Origin: JAGTJU01 sp038257535
Lineage (GTDB): Bacteria > Myxococcota_A > Polyangia > Fen-1088
Direction of reading: 5' to 3'
Assembly: GCA_038257535.1 (NCBI GenBank)
Contig: JBBSJE010000001.1
Location: 1 to 64,000 of the forward strand
Length of the DNA stretch: 64,000 nt
Positions within the stretch are counted from its first letter, which is position 1. Each line of letters opens with the position of its first letter. Under the pieces are notes generated by a model that was not told where the DNA came from, did no database searches, and worked only from the letters and a program-made list of their open reading frames with translations. Both the position numbers and the translations under genes were made by a program. This document shows, piece after piece, positions 33,722-42,069 of the stretch.

Positions 33722-34783
33722 ATGACAAAAGCCGTTCCGCCACCTCAAGGCATGCTTGAAGCAATTAAAAACATTCACGCCCAGATTCGCGACGATGTTG
33801 TGGCGGCGTGCAACCGACAAAGCACCGAGGAGCTTTCGCGTGTGAGCTCCCACGTTGACGACGAAGGCGACACCATTTTTGCCATTGATCGGGTCAGCGA
33901 AGATCGATTGCTGCAAATGGTCGAGCGGGACATAGCGCCCATAGCGCCCGTGGTGCTCATCGCCGAAGGTTTGCCGGGCGGCTCGTGCGTGTTGCCCGCT
34001 GGGGCCCGCGCCGAAGACGCGGCCTATCGAATGATCGTGGATCCCATTGATGGGACCCGCGGGCTTATGTACCAAAAACGCAGCGCCTGGATCTTAACGG
34101 GATTGGCCCCCAACCGCGGTCCACAGACGAGTCTGCGCGACATTGAAGTGGCGGTGCAAACCGAAATCCCCATTGTGAAGCAGAACCAAAGCGACATGCT
34201 GTGGGCCGTAAGAGGGCAGGGTGCCCATGCCGAACGCACGAACCTCGCCACAGGCGCCCGCAGCGCCCTGGCTCTGCGCCCCTCACGGGCTGAAGGCCTT
34301 GCGCATGGCTTTGCCACCATTGCGCGGTTTTTCCCCGGGGGCCGGGACGTGCTCGCCGCCCTTGATGATGAGCTGGCACTCAGGCTGGCGGGCGGCACAT
34401 TGAAACCTGACGATGCGTACTGCTTCGAGGATCAATACATCAGCACGGGGGGCCAACTTTACGAATTGATGGTGGGCCATGATCGTTTCGTGGCTGACTT
34501 ACGCCCACTGCTGATCGAGGGACAACGCGCCCGCGGCTGGCCAGCCCCATTTTGCTGCCATCCTTACGATCTCGCGTCGGTTCTGATCGCTGAAGAAGCC
34601 GGTGTGGTGATCACCGACACTCAATCTCAGCCCATGAACTGTCCCCTCGACTTGGCAACGAATGTGGGATGGATAGGCTATGCCAACGCGACCTTGCACG
34701 AGCGCATCGAACCTGTGCTGCAGCAGCTGTTACGTCAACACGGACTGCTAGCGAAAACCTCAGCTATGGCAACGTCAACGTGA
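33722..34783 (+). CDS. Inositol-monophosphatase-like protein
   Basis: A 353-residue protein with the FIG/IMPase metal motifs. DTIFAID and VLIAEGLPGG provide the first acidic residues, and the core signature DPIDGTRGL is present with a further CCHPYDLASVLIAEEAGVV block in place of the usual WDxAAG. The family removes phosphate from inositol or sugar monophosphates. The protein is longer than standard IMPases (about 270) because of insertions around 130-230. It sits between galT and the sugar kinase and overlaps the kinase by 4 bp, so it probably acts on an intermediate of the same pathway. The substrate is unknown. Confidence 0.82.
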   Translation: MTKAVPPPQGMLEAIKNIHAQIRDDVVAACNRQSTEELSRVSSHVDDEGDTIFAIDRVSEDRLLQMVERDIAPIAPVVLIAEGLPGGSCVLPAGARAEDAAYRMIVDPIDGTRGLMYQKRSAWILTGLAPNRGPQTSLRDIEVAVQTEIPIVKQNQSDMLWAVRGQGAHAERTNLATGARSALALRPSRAEGLAHGFATIARFFPGGRDVLAALDDELALRLAGGTLKPDDAYCFEDQYISTGGQLYELMVGHDRFVADLRPLLIEGQRARGWPAPFCCHPYDLASVLIAEEAGVVITDTQSQPMNCPLDLATNVGWIGYANATLHERIEPVLQQLLRQHGLLAKTSAMATST

Positions 34784-36264
34784 TCAACGCCGGTTTTGAA
34801 CCACAGCCGCCCTTGGCATCACCACGCCCTGATGTGGCCGCCGTTTTGGACGTGCTGACAAACCTTCGGCAACATCCCCTGGCCGTTGTTCGAGAGTTGT
34901 TTGACGGTTGCGCGCGGCTGGTGCTGACCCGGGCCCCCGGCCGCTTGGACGTGATGGGCGGCATTGCCGACTATTCAGGCGCGCGGGTGCTGGAATGGCC
35001 CATCGCCGAGGCCGTTGTGTGCGTGGCTGGCCTAGCGACAGACGAAAAGCTTCGCATTTTGAGCTTGGGGGCCGATGACAACAACAGGGCGGCCAGCTTT
35101 GAGATGCCCCTGCATAACCTGCTTACGTCCTCCCGCGCGGGCGGCTACCAAGCCGTGCGTGAACGTCTGCGGGCGCAACCGCGCAGCGCTTGGGCGGCCT
35201 ATGTGGCGGGCGCCTTCGTGGTTTTGGCGCAAGAAAAGCGAGTTTTTTTTGCGCACGGCATGCGCTTGCTGATCTCGTCAGAGGTTCCTGAAGGGCGGGG
35301 GCTGTCCAGCTCTGCCGCGTTGGAAGTGGCGGCGCTGAGCGCGGTGGCGGCGCTGGTCGATCTGAAACTTGAAGGACCTGAGCTGGCGCATTTGGCACAG
35401 ATTGTTGAGAACGAGATCGTGGGCGCGCCGTGTGGCTTGATGGATCAGATGACCTCGACTTGTGGGCACGAACGGCAGTTCCTATCGATGGTATGCCAGC
35501 CCGCCAGGCTGGAGGCCCCGGTGTTGTTGCCTGAAGGCCTCGGCGTGTGGGGCATTGATTCGGGCGTTCGCCACAGCGTGGGTGGGCACGCTTATGGTGA
35601 CGTGCGCGTGGCGGCGTTCATGGGATATCGCATGCTGGCCGATTTGGCGGGTTTAGACGTGCAGCCGGGGCCGCCCGGGCGCGTGCGCGTGGTGGATCCC
35701 CAATGGAAGGGGTTTTTGGCCAACGTGGCACCGGAACATTGGCACCACGTTGCCCAACACTTGCCCGAACTCATGCGCGGGGATGCATTTTTGTCTCGCT
35801 TTCAAGGCATCACCGATGTGGTCACCCACGTAAATCCCGATCGCGTTTATCCTGTCCGTGCGGCCACCGGTCATCCCATCCTCGAGCACGCGCGTGTTGG
35901 CGCTTTTGCAGCCGCCCTGCGGAAGGTACATCTGGATCGGCCGACGTTGTCGGCTATGGGCGAACTTATGTACCAATCACACGCCAGCTACGCGGCGTGC
36001 GGGCTTGACTGTGAACAGACCGCGCAGCTCGTGCAGATGGTGCGCGCGGAGGGCGCTTCGCGAGGGCTTTATGGCGCCAAGATCACCGGCGGCGGCAGTG
36101 GCGGAACGGTGGCGGTGCTGGGTGACGCCTCCGCGGCGGGCTTGGTGGCCGACATCGCTGCACGTTATGCGAGTGCCAGTGGTTTGCCCGTGCACCTGAT
36201 ATCGGGATCATCGCCGGGGGCGAAAGCTTTTGGGTGTTTGTGGCTTGCGCCTCGCGCCGCCTAA
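34780..36264 (+). CDS. GHMP sugar kinase, galactokinase/L-arabinokinase-like
   Basis: ATP-dependent sugar 1-kinase. The substrate motif APGRLDVMGGIADYSG resembles plant L-arabinokinases rather than GalK's GRVNLIGEHTDY. The ATP loop EGRGLSSSAALEVAAL and the C-terminal KITGGGSGGTVAVL are present. The GTG at 34780 overlaps the upstream TGA and gives 494 residues, about 110 more than E. coli GalK. The open frame further upstream duplicates the IMPase coding region and is rejected. In this operon it would supply galactose 1-phosphate or a related sugar phosphate. It converges on galE with a 3-bp stop overlap. Confidence 0.87.
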   Translation: MINAGFEPQPPLASPRPDVAAVLDVLTNLRQHPLAVVRELFDGCARLVLTRAPGRLDVMGGIADYSGARVLEWPIAEAVVCVAGLATDEKLRILSLGADDNNRAASFEMPLHNLLTSSRAGGYQAVRERLRAQPRSAWAAYVAGAFVVLAQEKRVFFAHGMRLLISSEVPEGRGLSSSAALEVAALSAVAALVDLKLEGPELAHLAQIVENEIVGAPCGLMDQMTSTCGHERQFLSMVCQPARLEAPVLLPEGLGVWGIDSGVRHSVGGHAYGDVRVAAFMGYRMLADLAGLDVQPGPPGRVRVVDPQWKGFLANVAPEHWHHVAQHLPELMRGDAFLSRFQGITDVVTHVNPDRVYPVRAATGHPILEHARVGAFAAALRKVHLDRPTLSAMGELMYQSHASYAACGLDCEQTAQLVQMVRAEGASRGLYGAKITGGGSGGTVAVLGDASAAGLVADIAARYASASGLPVHLISGSSPGAKAFGCLWLAPRAA

Positions 36265-37241
36265 GCTTTGTAACCACCCGGGTGGTCCTGCCGCCACTGC
36301 CAAGCGCTTTCGATCATGTTTTGCAGGGTGTAGCGCGCCTGCCAGCCTAAGACGTTGCGAGCCAGTGTTGCGTCAGCCACAAGCTTCGCCGGATCTCCCG
36401 CACGGCGAGGCATCATCTGCACTTGCAGCTTTTGCTTTGATACGACTTCGGCCGCAGCAATCACATCCCGAACGGAGCTTCCTGTGCCAGTTCCCAAGTT
36501 GATGGCGATCGAGTCGTTGCCCGCTTGCAAATAGGACAGCGCTTTGACGTGCGCCTCCGCCAGATCGGAGACGTGGATATAATCGCGAACCGCTGTACCA
36601 TCGGCCGTGGGGTAATCATCTCCAAACACCGACAGGTGTGGCCGAGCGCCCGCCGCCACATCCAGGGCCAAGGGGATCAGATGCGTTTCGGGGTCATGGT
36701 GCTCGCCACGCGTTTGTGTGGCACCCGCCGCATTGAAATAGCGCAGCGCCACAAATCGGAGGCCATGGGCGGCAGCGTAAGCTCGCAACGCTTGTTCAAT
36801 CACAAGCTTTGACCATCCGTAGGGGTTGGTGGGCGCTTGAGGATGATCTTCGCGAATCGGCAAAGCCACCGGCTCGCCATAGGTGGCGCAGGTTGAAGAG
36901 AAAACCAAGTTTGTGACCTGCGAATCCAACAAGGCCCCCAAGAGCGCGATGGACTCAGAAACATTGTCTTCGAAATAAAGCCGGGGGTTATGCACAGATT
37001 CGCCTACGTAGGCGCGTGCGGCAAAATGAATGCAGGCCGATATCTTATGGTCCTGACAGATGCGCTTGACCAAAGCCGCATCGCCCACCCGGCCCACATA
37101 AAGCGAAACCTCTGGATGCACGGCCGCGCGGTGTCCGCGCACCAAATCGTCCAACGCCACCACGGTTTCGCCCCGCGTTCTTAGTAGCTCTGTTGTTACG
37201 CTGCCCACATAGCCGGCGGCGCCTGTTACCAAAATTGACAT
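36261..37241 (-). CDS. galE: UDP-glucose 4-epimerase
   Basis: NAD-dependent epimerase of UDP-glucose and UDP-galactose, completing the Leloir route with galT. The 326 residues have the NAD loop GAAGYVG (7-13), SSTCATYG and the catalytic YGWSK (141-145). ALRYFNAAGA, GTAVRDYIHVSDLAEAH and INLGTG are also characteristic. The frame is open for 177 more codons, but these are antisense to the ROK gene, so Met 37241 is the start. An imperfect inverted repeat covers the start codon region, in the space shared with the divergent regulator. Confidence 0.96.
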   Translation of the reverse strand: MSILVTGAAGYVGSVTTELLRTRGETVVALDDLVRGHRAAVHPEVSLYVGRVGDAALVKRICQDHKISACIHFAARAYVGESVHNPRLYFEDNVSESIALLGALLDSQVTNLVFSSTCATYGEPVALPIREDHPQAPTNPYGWSKLVIEQALRAYAAAHGLRFVALRYFNAAGATQTRGEHHDPETHLIPLALDVAAGARPHLSVFGDDYPTADGTAVRDYIHVSDLAEAHVKALSYLQAGNDSIAINLGTGTGSSVRDVIAAAEVVSKQKLQVQMMPRRAGDPAKLVADATLARNVLGWQARYTLQNMIESAWQWRQDHPGGYKA

Positions 37242-37259
37242 TGTAATCAAGGTTAACAA
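37241..37259. promoter_or_regulatory. Operator candidate between galE and the ROK regulator
   Basis: Imperfect inverted repeat TTGTNANC-N3-GNTNACAA (6 of 8 positions pair) that touches the galE start codon. It contains a GTTAAC palindrome. Its location between the regulator and its likely target suits autoregulation; the binding is inferred. Confidence 0.35.
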
Positions 37260-37308
37260 AATCAGGCGCCCGTTCAAGTCTTTGTTTCGCGAGCGAGGGT
37301 GCGCTAGC

Positions 37309-38505
37309 GTGCAGCTTGTGTCTGATTTGCGTGCCGTTCCCAGCTCCTTGCGTCTGCTCAACCAGCGGCGCGTGCTCGAAGAGCTGCTGTTTGTGGGTGG
37401 GGCCTCGCGGGCCGAGTTGGCCGCGCGCGCGGGTATGAGCCGGCCTACCGCCGGGAAAATCATCGATGATTTGTTAGACGCGGGGGTGTTGGAGGAGCGG
37501 GCTTCGGACGAGCCACCCCCACCAGGCCGGCTGGGGCGGCCCGGGAGGTTGGTGACATTCGAGAGCCGCACGCCGCGCGTGATCTTGGTGCAGTTGGGGG
37601 TGCAGAAAACCCAGCTTGCCGCGGTGCCGTTGGGTTCGGCCGATGCGGTGACTTGGTCGCATAGTTTTTCCACCCCGCGCTCGGAAACCACAATGTTGCG
37701 CAAGCTGGAGGACGTTCGGCGTGATCTAGATGTCCCCCAAGCGTGGGCGTTTGCCCTATCCATTCCTGGCATCTACGACGAGCGGCAAGGGCTTGCCCGC
37801 CTAGGGCCCAACTTGCATTGGATCGAGGGCCTGCCCTTGGTGGCTCATATCGAGTCGCAATGGGGTCTGCCTGGTTGCGGGGTGCAGGAGATCCGGGCTT
37901 TGGCGCTGGGCCACAAAAGCTACGAACGGTCGAATGAAGATTTTCTTTTGGTGGATGCCGATGATGGTGTAGGCGCAGCGGCCTTGATGCGTGGCGATCT
38001 GCTAGAGGGCCCGTTGGCTTCAAGTGGCGAGTTGGGTCACACGCTCGTGGCCGGAAACGACCGCCCCTGCGGCTGCGGTGGTGTGGGCTGCTTGGAAACG
38101 TTGCTTTCACGCTCAGGCTTGTTGGCCAGCTACGCGCACGCCGCAAAAAAGCGCGAGCCGCAATGGAGCGATCTGCTTTCGGCGTTGAGCCGCCAGGCTT
38201 CAAGTCCACCTTGGCTGGCGGACACCTTGCTTGCGTTGGCAATTACCGTGGGCGGGGCTTTGAACCTTTTGGGGCTCAACCGGGTGGTGCTCACGGGGCT
38301 GTTTGAGGATCTTCCTCAGCACTGCCTTCGCAAACTTGAAGATGAGATCGCCCGCGCCAGCTTGGCGGCACGTTTTGGTCGCGTGCGGATCACGGTGGCC
38401 CCGCGACGGCGTGCTCAAGGATTGCTTCGGCGGGCCTTTGATCACCTGCTGATCCCCACGGAAGATTGGGACCGTCCTGGCGTTTTGGTGCCAAGGGGTG
38501 GCTGA
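37309..38505 (+). CDS. ROK family transcriptional regulator
   Basis: Sugar-responsive regulator of the NagC/XylR type. From the GTG at 37309 (an upstream in-frame start at 37282 is possible) an N-terminal winged helix (about 12-70: LNQRRVLEELLFVGGASRAELAARAGMSRPTAGKIIDDLL) precedes a ROK sugar-kinase fold. The zinc motif CGCGGVGCLE is intact, as is GELGHTLV. The usual kinase Asp in LSIPG is missing from its expected DxG context, which fits a sensor rather than an enzyme. Divergent from galE, it probably controls the galactose-type cluster. Confidence 0.9.
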   Translation: MQLVSDLRAVPSSLRLLNQRRVLEELLFVGGASRAELAARAGMSRPTAGKIIDDLLDAGVLEERASDEPPPPGRLGRPGRLVTFESRTPRVILVQLGVQKTQLAAVPLGSADAVTWSHSFSTPRSETTMLRKLEDVRRDLDVPQAWAFALSIPGIYDERQGLARLGPNLHWIEGLPLVAHIESQWGLPGCGVQEIRALALGHKSYERSNEDFLLVDADDGVGAAALMRGDLLEGPLASSGELGHTLVAGNDRPCGCGGVGCLETLLSRSGLLASYAHAAKKREPQWSDLLSALSRQASSPPWLADTLLALAITVGGALNLLGLNRVVLTGLFEDLPQHCLRKLEDEIARASLAARFGRVRITVAPRRRAQGLLRRAFDHLLIPTEDWDRPGVLVPRGG

Positions 38506-38560
38506 AAAGCGGGTCGTTGTCGCTACGACTCCCTGGGTTGCCGCTGCGGCCCCGCGGGCA

Positions 38561-38587
38561 AGGGCGCAATGCTCTCGCAAGCGCCCT
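38561..38587. terminator. Hairpin between ROK and DUF4019 genes
   Basis: AGGGCGC (38561-38567) pairs with GCGCCCT (38581-38587) around a 13-nt loop between two convergent genes. No T-run follows closely, so termination strength is uncertain. Confidence 0.4.
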
Positions 38588-38594
38588 CAACTCT

Positions 38595-39170
38595 TTATGG
38601 CGCGTCTTCCTCGTCGCTGGCGCCTTCCTCTTGTGGCTCCGTGGGGGCCTCCTCAGGCGGGGATGTGTCGGTCTTGTTGATGCCGTACATCAGCACCCGC
38701 CATTGATTATCGGCGTCCTTCATGACCGTGACCGATTCTTTGGCAGGTCCGTTGGCGAACTGGCTGTGATAGTTGACCACCACGTGATGCCCCGCGGGTT
38801 GCAGTTTGTTTGAGTATTTGGTTTTGAGGAAGTGTCTCCGCTCAAGCGCGCCAAAAGTGCTGCGCCCCTTTGTAAGGCCTTGGGCCCATTCGCCCTTGCC
38901 CACCAGGTTTTGCAGCGCCGACGCGGCGTTGTCCCAACTGCCCGGGTAATCGCCCTGGTCCACTTGCAAAAGCCAGGTGCCAGCCACCACCTGCGCGTCG
39001 AGGCGCGCTTGTTTTATCTCGTCGCTCGACAACTTGGGGGGAGGGCCTTGGGCCGGCTCACTTTCAGTAGGGGTGGTGGCAGGTGCGGAGGTTGCACAGG
39101 CAACAGTTCCCAGCAACAGGGGGCCAAAAACCATGGCCAATGCAAAACAGCGTTGAATCGAGTGCAGCAT
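38595..39170 (-). CDS. DUF4019 domain lipoprotein
   Basis: A 191-residue exported protein. The signal peptide ends in the lipobox GTVAC, followed by a Pro/Thr-rich linker. Residues about 60-165 match the DUF4019 pattern: WLLQVDQGDYPGSWDNAASALQ, ERRHFLKTKYSNKLQPAGHHVVVNYHSQFANG and ESVTVMKDADNQWRVLMYGI. The C-terminus is acidic and low in complexity. The function of the family is unknown. It converges on the ROK gene. Confidence 0.85.
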   Translation of the reverse strand: MLHSIQRCFALAMVFGPLLLGTVACATSAPATTPTESEPAQGPPPKLSSDEIKQARLDAQVVAGTWLLQVDQGDYPGSWDNAASALQNLVGKGEWAQGLTKGRSTFGALERRHFLKTKYSNKLQPAGHHVVVNYHSQFANGPAKESVTVMKDADNQWRVLMYGINKTDTSPPEEAPTEPQEEGASDEEDAP

Positions 39171-39313
39171 GGGCGGAATTTAGTGCAGGTCAGGCGCTCT
39201 GTCATTCTGTTGTGAGGCTACCGTCACTTTCTGGTGACTATCCCTTCACACGCAAGGGCCCTCATAGGTGCACCAGCAGCGTTTTTTGAGTACCATCGGG
39301 CGGAGGGGTTGCG

Positions 39314-39724
39314 ATGAAGGTATTGTTGGTGGAAGACAACGCGGCCGACGCGTACTTGGCGCGCCTATCGTTCTCAAGGTTGGCCACGCCCGTGGAAATT
39401 GTGGTGGCTTGGGATGGAGCGCAGGCTTTGTCACTGTTGCGTGGCGTGGCAGCACCACCGCATGCGCCCGACCTCATTTTGTTGGACCTAAACCTGCCCG
39501 GCATGAATGGCTGGGAGTTGTTGCAGCGGCTCAAAAGCGACGAGGCGCTGCGGCGCATTCCTGTGGTCATTCTTTCAAGCTCACGCGCGGTGGACGATGT
39601 GCGGGCCGGCTACGAAATGTGCGCTGCTGCTTATGTCGCCAAGCCCGACAACGCGCGCAAGATGGACGACATTGCAGCCAACATCGAGAGCTTTTGGTTC
39701 AAAGCAGCGACGCTGACGGCATAA
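39314..39724 (+). CDS. Single-domain response regulator
   Basis: A 136-residue receiver of the Rcp1/CheY-like type. The acidic pair is Glu7-Asp8, the phosphoacceptor Asp58 (LLDLNLPGMNGWE), with Ser/Ser at 89-90 (VILSSSR) and Lys110 (AKPDN). No output domain is present, so it would act through partners, such as the hybrid kinase at 42070. An 84-bp gap precedes the ParA-like gene. Confidence 0.93.
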   Translation: MKVLLVEDNAADAYLARLSFSRLATPVEIVVAWDGAQALSLLRGVAAPPHAPDLILLDLNLPGMNGWELLQRLKSDEALRRIPVVILSSSRAVDDVRAGYEMCAAAYVAKPDNARKMDDIAANIESFWFKAATLTA

Positions 39725-39808
39725 CGCCCCGGAATCGATTGCGAAAAAGCGATGCGGCCGCGCAAATGTATCACGGCGGAAACATGAAGTCGGCTAAGTT
39801 GCTCGCAC

Positions 39809-40507
39809 ATGAGCACCATTCACTTCATTGGCGGGGAAAAGGGTGGGGTGGGGAAATCTGTGGTTGCCCGCTTGGTGGCGCAGCGATGCATCGATCAGGG
39901 CCTGCCGTTTGTGGCGTTTGACGCCGATGGCTCACACGGAGCGCTGCTTCGGCATTACGCCGATTTCACCACGCCCATTGACTTGCAGAGATTCGAGAGC
40001 GTGGATCAAATCATCAGCGCGGCCACCGACATGGATCAGCGCGTGGTGGTTGACCTGCCAGCCCAAAGCGAACGGTTTTTGACCACGTGGATTCAAGACG
40101 CCCAGATTCTGCAATTGGCTGCTGAGTGCCAGGTGGGCGTTGTGTTCTGGCACGTGATCGACGATGGCAAAGATTCGCTGACAACTCTGGATCGTCTGCT
40201 TCGCCATCATGGCGCCGCGGCCAAATACGTGGTGGTAAAGAATCGAGGTCGCGGCCGCGACTTTGGTTTGTTCGATGGATCCGAGATCGGTCGCAAAGCG
40301 AGCGCTCATGGCGCCATCATTTTAGACCTAGCCGCTTTGCACGCGCCTGTTATGCAAAAAGTCGATCAACACGACGCAAGTTTCTGGGCGGCCGCCCATA
40401 ACACCGCATTTGCTCCCGCCTCCTTTGGTCGGATGGATCGGCAGCGGCTTAAGGTGTGGCTGAGATCGGCGGGAGAACAGATCGACAAATTGGGCGCGGC
40501 TTTCTAG
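39809..40507 (+). CDS. ParA/MinD-like P-loop ATPase
   Basis: A 232-residue protein with the deviant Walker A KGGVGKS (11-17) of the ParA/MinD superfamily, FDADGSHGALL as the A' region and VVVDLPAQSE as Walker B. The rest (VVKNRGRGRDFGLFDGSEIGRKA) resembles plasmid mobilisation or conjugal-transfer ParA-like ATPases more than chromosomal ParA. No ParB or centromere-like repeat is close. It lies between a receiver protein and an HD-GYP regulator, so it could position a signalling or motility complex; that is inference. Confidence 0.82.
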   Translation: MSTIHFIGGEKGGVGKSVVARLVAQRCIDQGLPFVAFDADGSHGALLRHYADFTTPIDLQRFESVDQIISAATDMDQRVVVDLPAQSERFLTTWIQDAQILQLAAECQVGVVFWHVIDDGKDSLTTLDRLLRHHGAAAKYVVVKNRGRGRDFGLFDGSEIGRKASAHGAIILDLAALHAPVMQKVDQHDASFWAAAHNTAFAPASFGRMDRQRLKVWLRSAGEQIDKLGAAF

Positions 40508-40520
40508 CGCGCGCCTCTAG

Positions 40521-41657
40521 TTAATCGTCCGCGCCTTTTTGTTCAAGTGAGCGCCGAATCGCATGCCAGTCCTGTTCGGGAATGCGCATCCATGCGGTCA
40601 CCACTTTAGGGTCAAACTGCGTGCCCACGCAGCGCTCGATCTCGCCGCGCGCCACGGCGTAGGTTCGCGCTTTACGATAAGGGCGATTGCTGGTGATAGC
40701 GTCGTAGGTGTCAACGACGGAGAAAATGCGAGCGCCGATGTGAATCTGCTCGCCCTTCAGGGCCGCCGGATAGCCTGAGCCGTCCCAGCGCTCCTGGTGT
40801 TGCAGAGGGATGAGCCGCGCATTTTCCAAGAAAGTTATGTCCTTGAGCATCTCAAAGCCCAAGGCCGGGTGCCGCCGCATCTCCACCCACTCCTCTTCGG
40901 TCAGGGGGCCCGGTTTCAGCAGCACCGCGTCTCTCACACCGATCTTACCAATGTCGTGCAGGATGCTGCCGCGCTCGACGTCGTCGAGTTCCCGCGCGAC
41001 CATACCCATCTCTGTGGCCAGCCGCCGGGCGTAAAGCCCCACCCTGCGTGAATGCCACTGCGTCTCTGAATCGCGCAAATCCAAGGCGGACACAAGGCTG
41101 TCAAGCAGATTGCTGGTGCGCTCCTCCAGCATTTGGTCAAGATGCTTGTTGATGCGGCTCAGCTCTTTGGCTTTGCGCCTTAATTCCTCGTGAACGCGCG
41201 CGTTGTCGCGCAAAAGTGCCACGTGTTCAGCGGCAGCTTGGACAGCGCTTAAAATTTCGTAGCTGTTCCATGGCTTCGTCAGCAAGCGATCAACGCCCAG
41301 CTTATTGATCGCGACAAGTGCCGTTTCGAAGTCTGCGTACCCGCTGATGAGCAGTCTTCGCGCTTCAGGGCGTTGCTTGCGTGCGGTGTCCAAGAACGCC
41401 ACACCATCCATCTCGGGCATGCGCAGATCGGAGATGATGACATCGAAGCTTTGCATTTCAATCAAGCCCAGCGCTTCCTTGGGCGTTGTGCACGTGTGAA
41501 TCTGTAGGCCGGGCTCGTTGCCGAAGATTCGGGTGAAGGCCCGGCAAAGCGCGGCCTCGTCATCGACGTAAAGGACCTTTGCGATGGTTACAGGCTGCGG
41601 GCCGGTCTGGCTCATGCGCACAGCATCGACAGGGGAATTTGTTCCCTTGAACGACAT
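40521..41657 (-). CDS. HD-GYP response regulator (cyclic-di-GMP phosphodiesterase type)
   Basis: A 378-residue RpfG-like protein. The receiver domain (about 27-145) has the phosphoacceptor Asp77 (IISDLRMPEMDG) and Lys128. A coiled segment (about 150-185) joins it to the HD-GYP domain, with His234-Asp235 in HDIGKIG and HQERWDGSGYP at 287-297. Canonical HHE is HQE here. The C-terminal FDPKVV is also typical. Predicted to hydrolyse c-di-GMP or a related dinucleotide. The real start may be Met15. It is divergent from the hybrid kinase across 412 bp. Confidence 0.92.
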   Translation of the reverse strand: MSFKGTNSPVDAVRMSQTGPQPVTIAKVLYVDDEAALCRAFTRIFGNEPGLQIHTCTTPKEALGLIEMQSFDVIISDLRMPEMDGVAFLDTARKQRPEARRLLISGYADFETALVAINKLGVDRLLTKPWNSYEILSAVQAAAEHVALLRDNARVHEELRRKAKELSRINKHLDQMLEERTSNLLDSLVSALDLRDSETQWHSRRVGLYARRLATEMGMVARELDDVERGSILHDIGKIGVRDAVLLKPGPLTEEEWVEMRRHPALGFEMLKDITFLENARLIPLQHQERWDGSGYPAALKGEQIHIGARIFSVVDTYDAITSNRPYRKARTYAVARGEIERCVGTQFDPKVVTAWMRIPEQDWHAIRRSLEQKGADD

Positions 41658-42069
41658 GTGCTCACCAAGCTCATTAGATTGACCAAGCGTGACCCATGCC
41701 GCTCCTGCGATCGGCTGGCGTGCAGGTGGTTTGCGGGTTTACGCGCACACCAGAACACACAGCCCTAGAAGGGCCTAGAAGGGCCTAGGAAAGCTCAGAA
41801 AAGCTCAGACAATGCGACGGGCATGCGCATGTAGTGCGGTTGTGGTGAATGTAGGCGAACCGCGAAAGGCGTTGCGCTTCGATGTTGCACAATTGTCATC
41901 ACGAATCCCGATCTGAAACCTTGCTCAAATGCTGAAGTTGGAGCGAAAATGACCGGGCGCCAGCTGTGGCGCCGCTTATGAAAGCAACACGACAACAGCT
42001 GGTGGTGGTGGGCGGGACGGCTCGCTGGGGTTTAGGTGAAGCCCAGCTCTGCTGCGCCTGACGGTACTC
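41658..42069. other. Intergenic region between HD-GYP and hybrid kinase genes
   Basis: About 410 bp with no convincing gene. It holds a five-unit 10-bp degenerate repeat (41762-41812) and probably promoters for both divergent signalling genes. No other RNA or terminator structure is evident. Confidence 0.4.
41762..41812. repeat. Five 10-bp-phase degenerate tandem repeats
   Basis: Consecutive units starting GCCCTAG, GCCTAG, GCCTAG, GCTCAG and GCTCAG at 41762, 41773, 41783, 41793 and 41803. Two neighbouring pairs are exact 10-bp copies (41764/41774 and 41790/41800). The helical phasing and position in a divergent intergenic region suggest a protein-binding array, though simple slippage can produce it. 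Confidence 0.6.

Noticed and set aside
41761..41812. CRISPR-like array
   Set aside because: The units are only 10 bp and contiguous, without spacers, and no cas genes are present.
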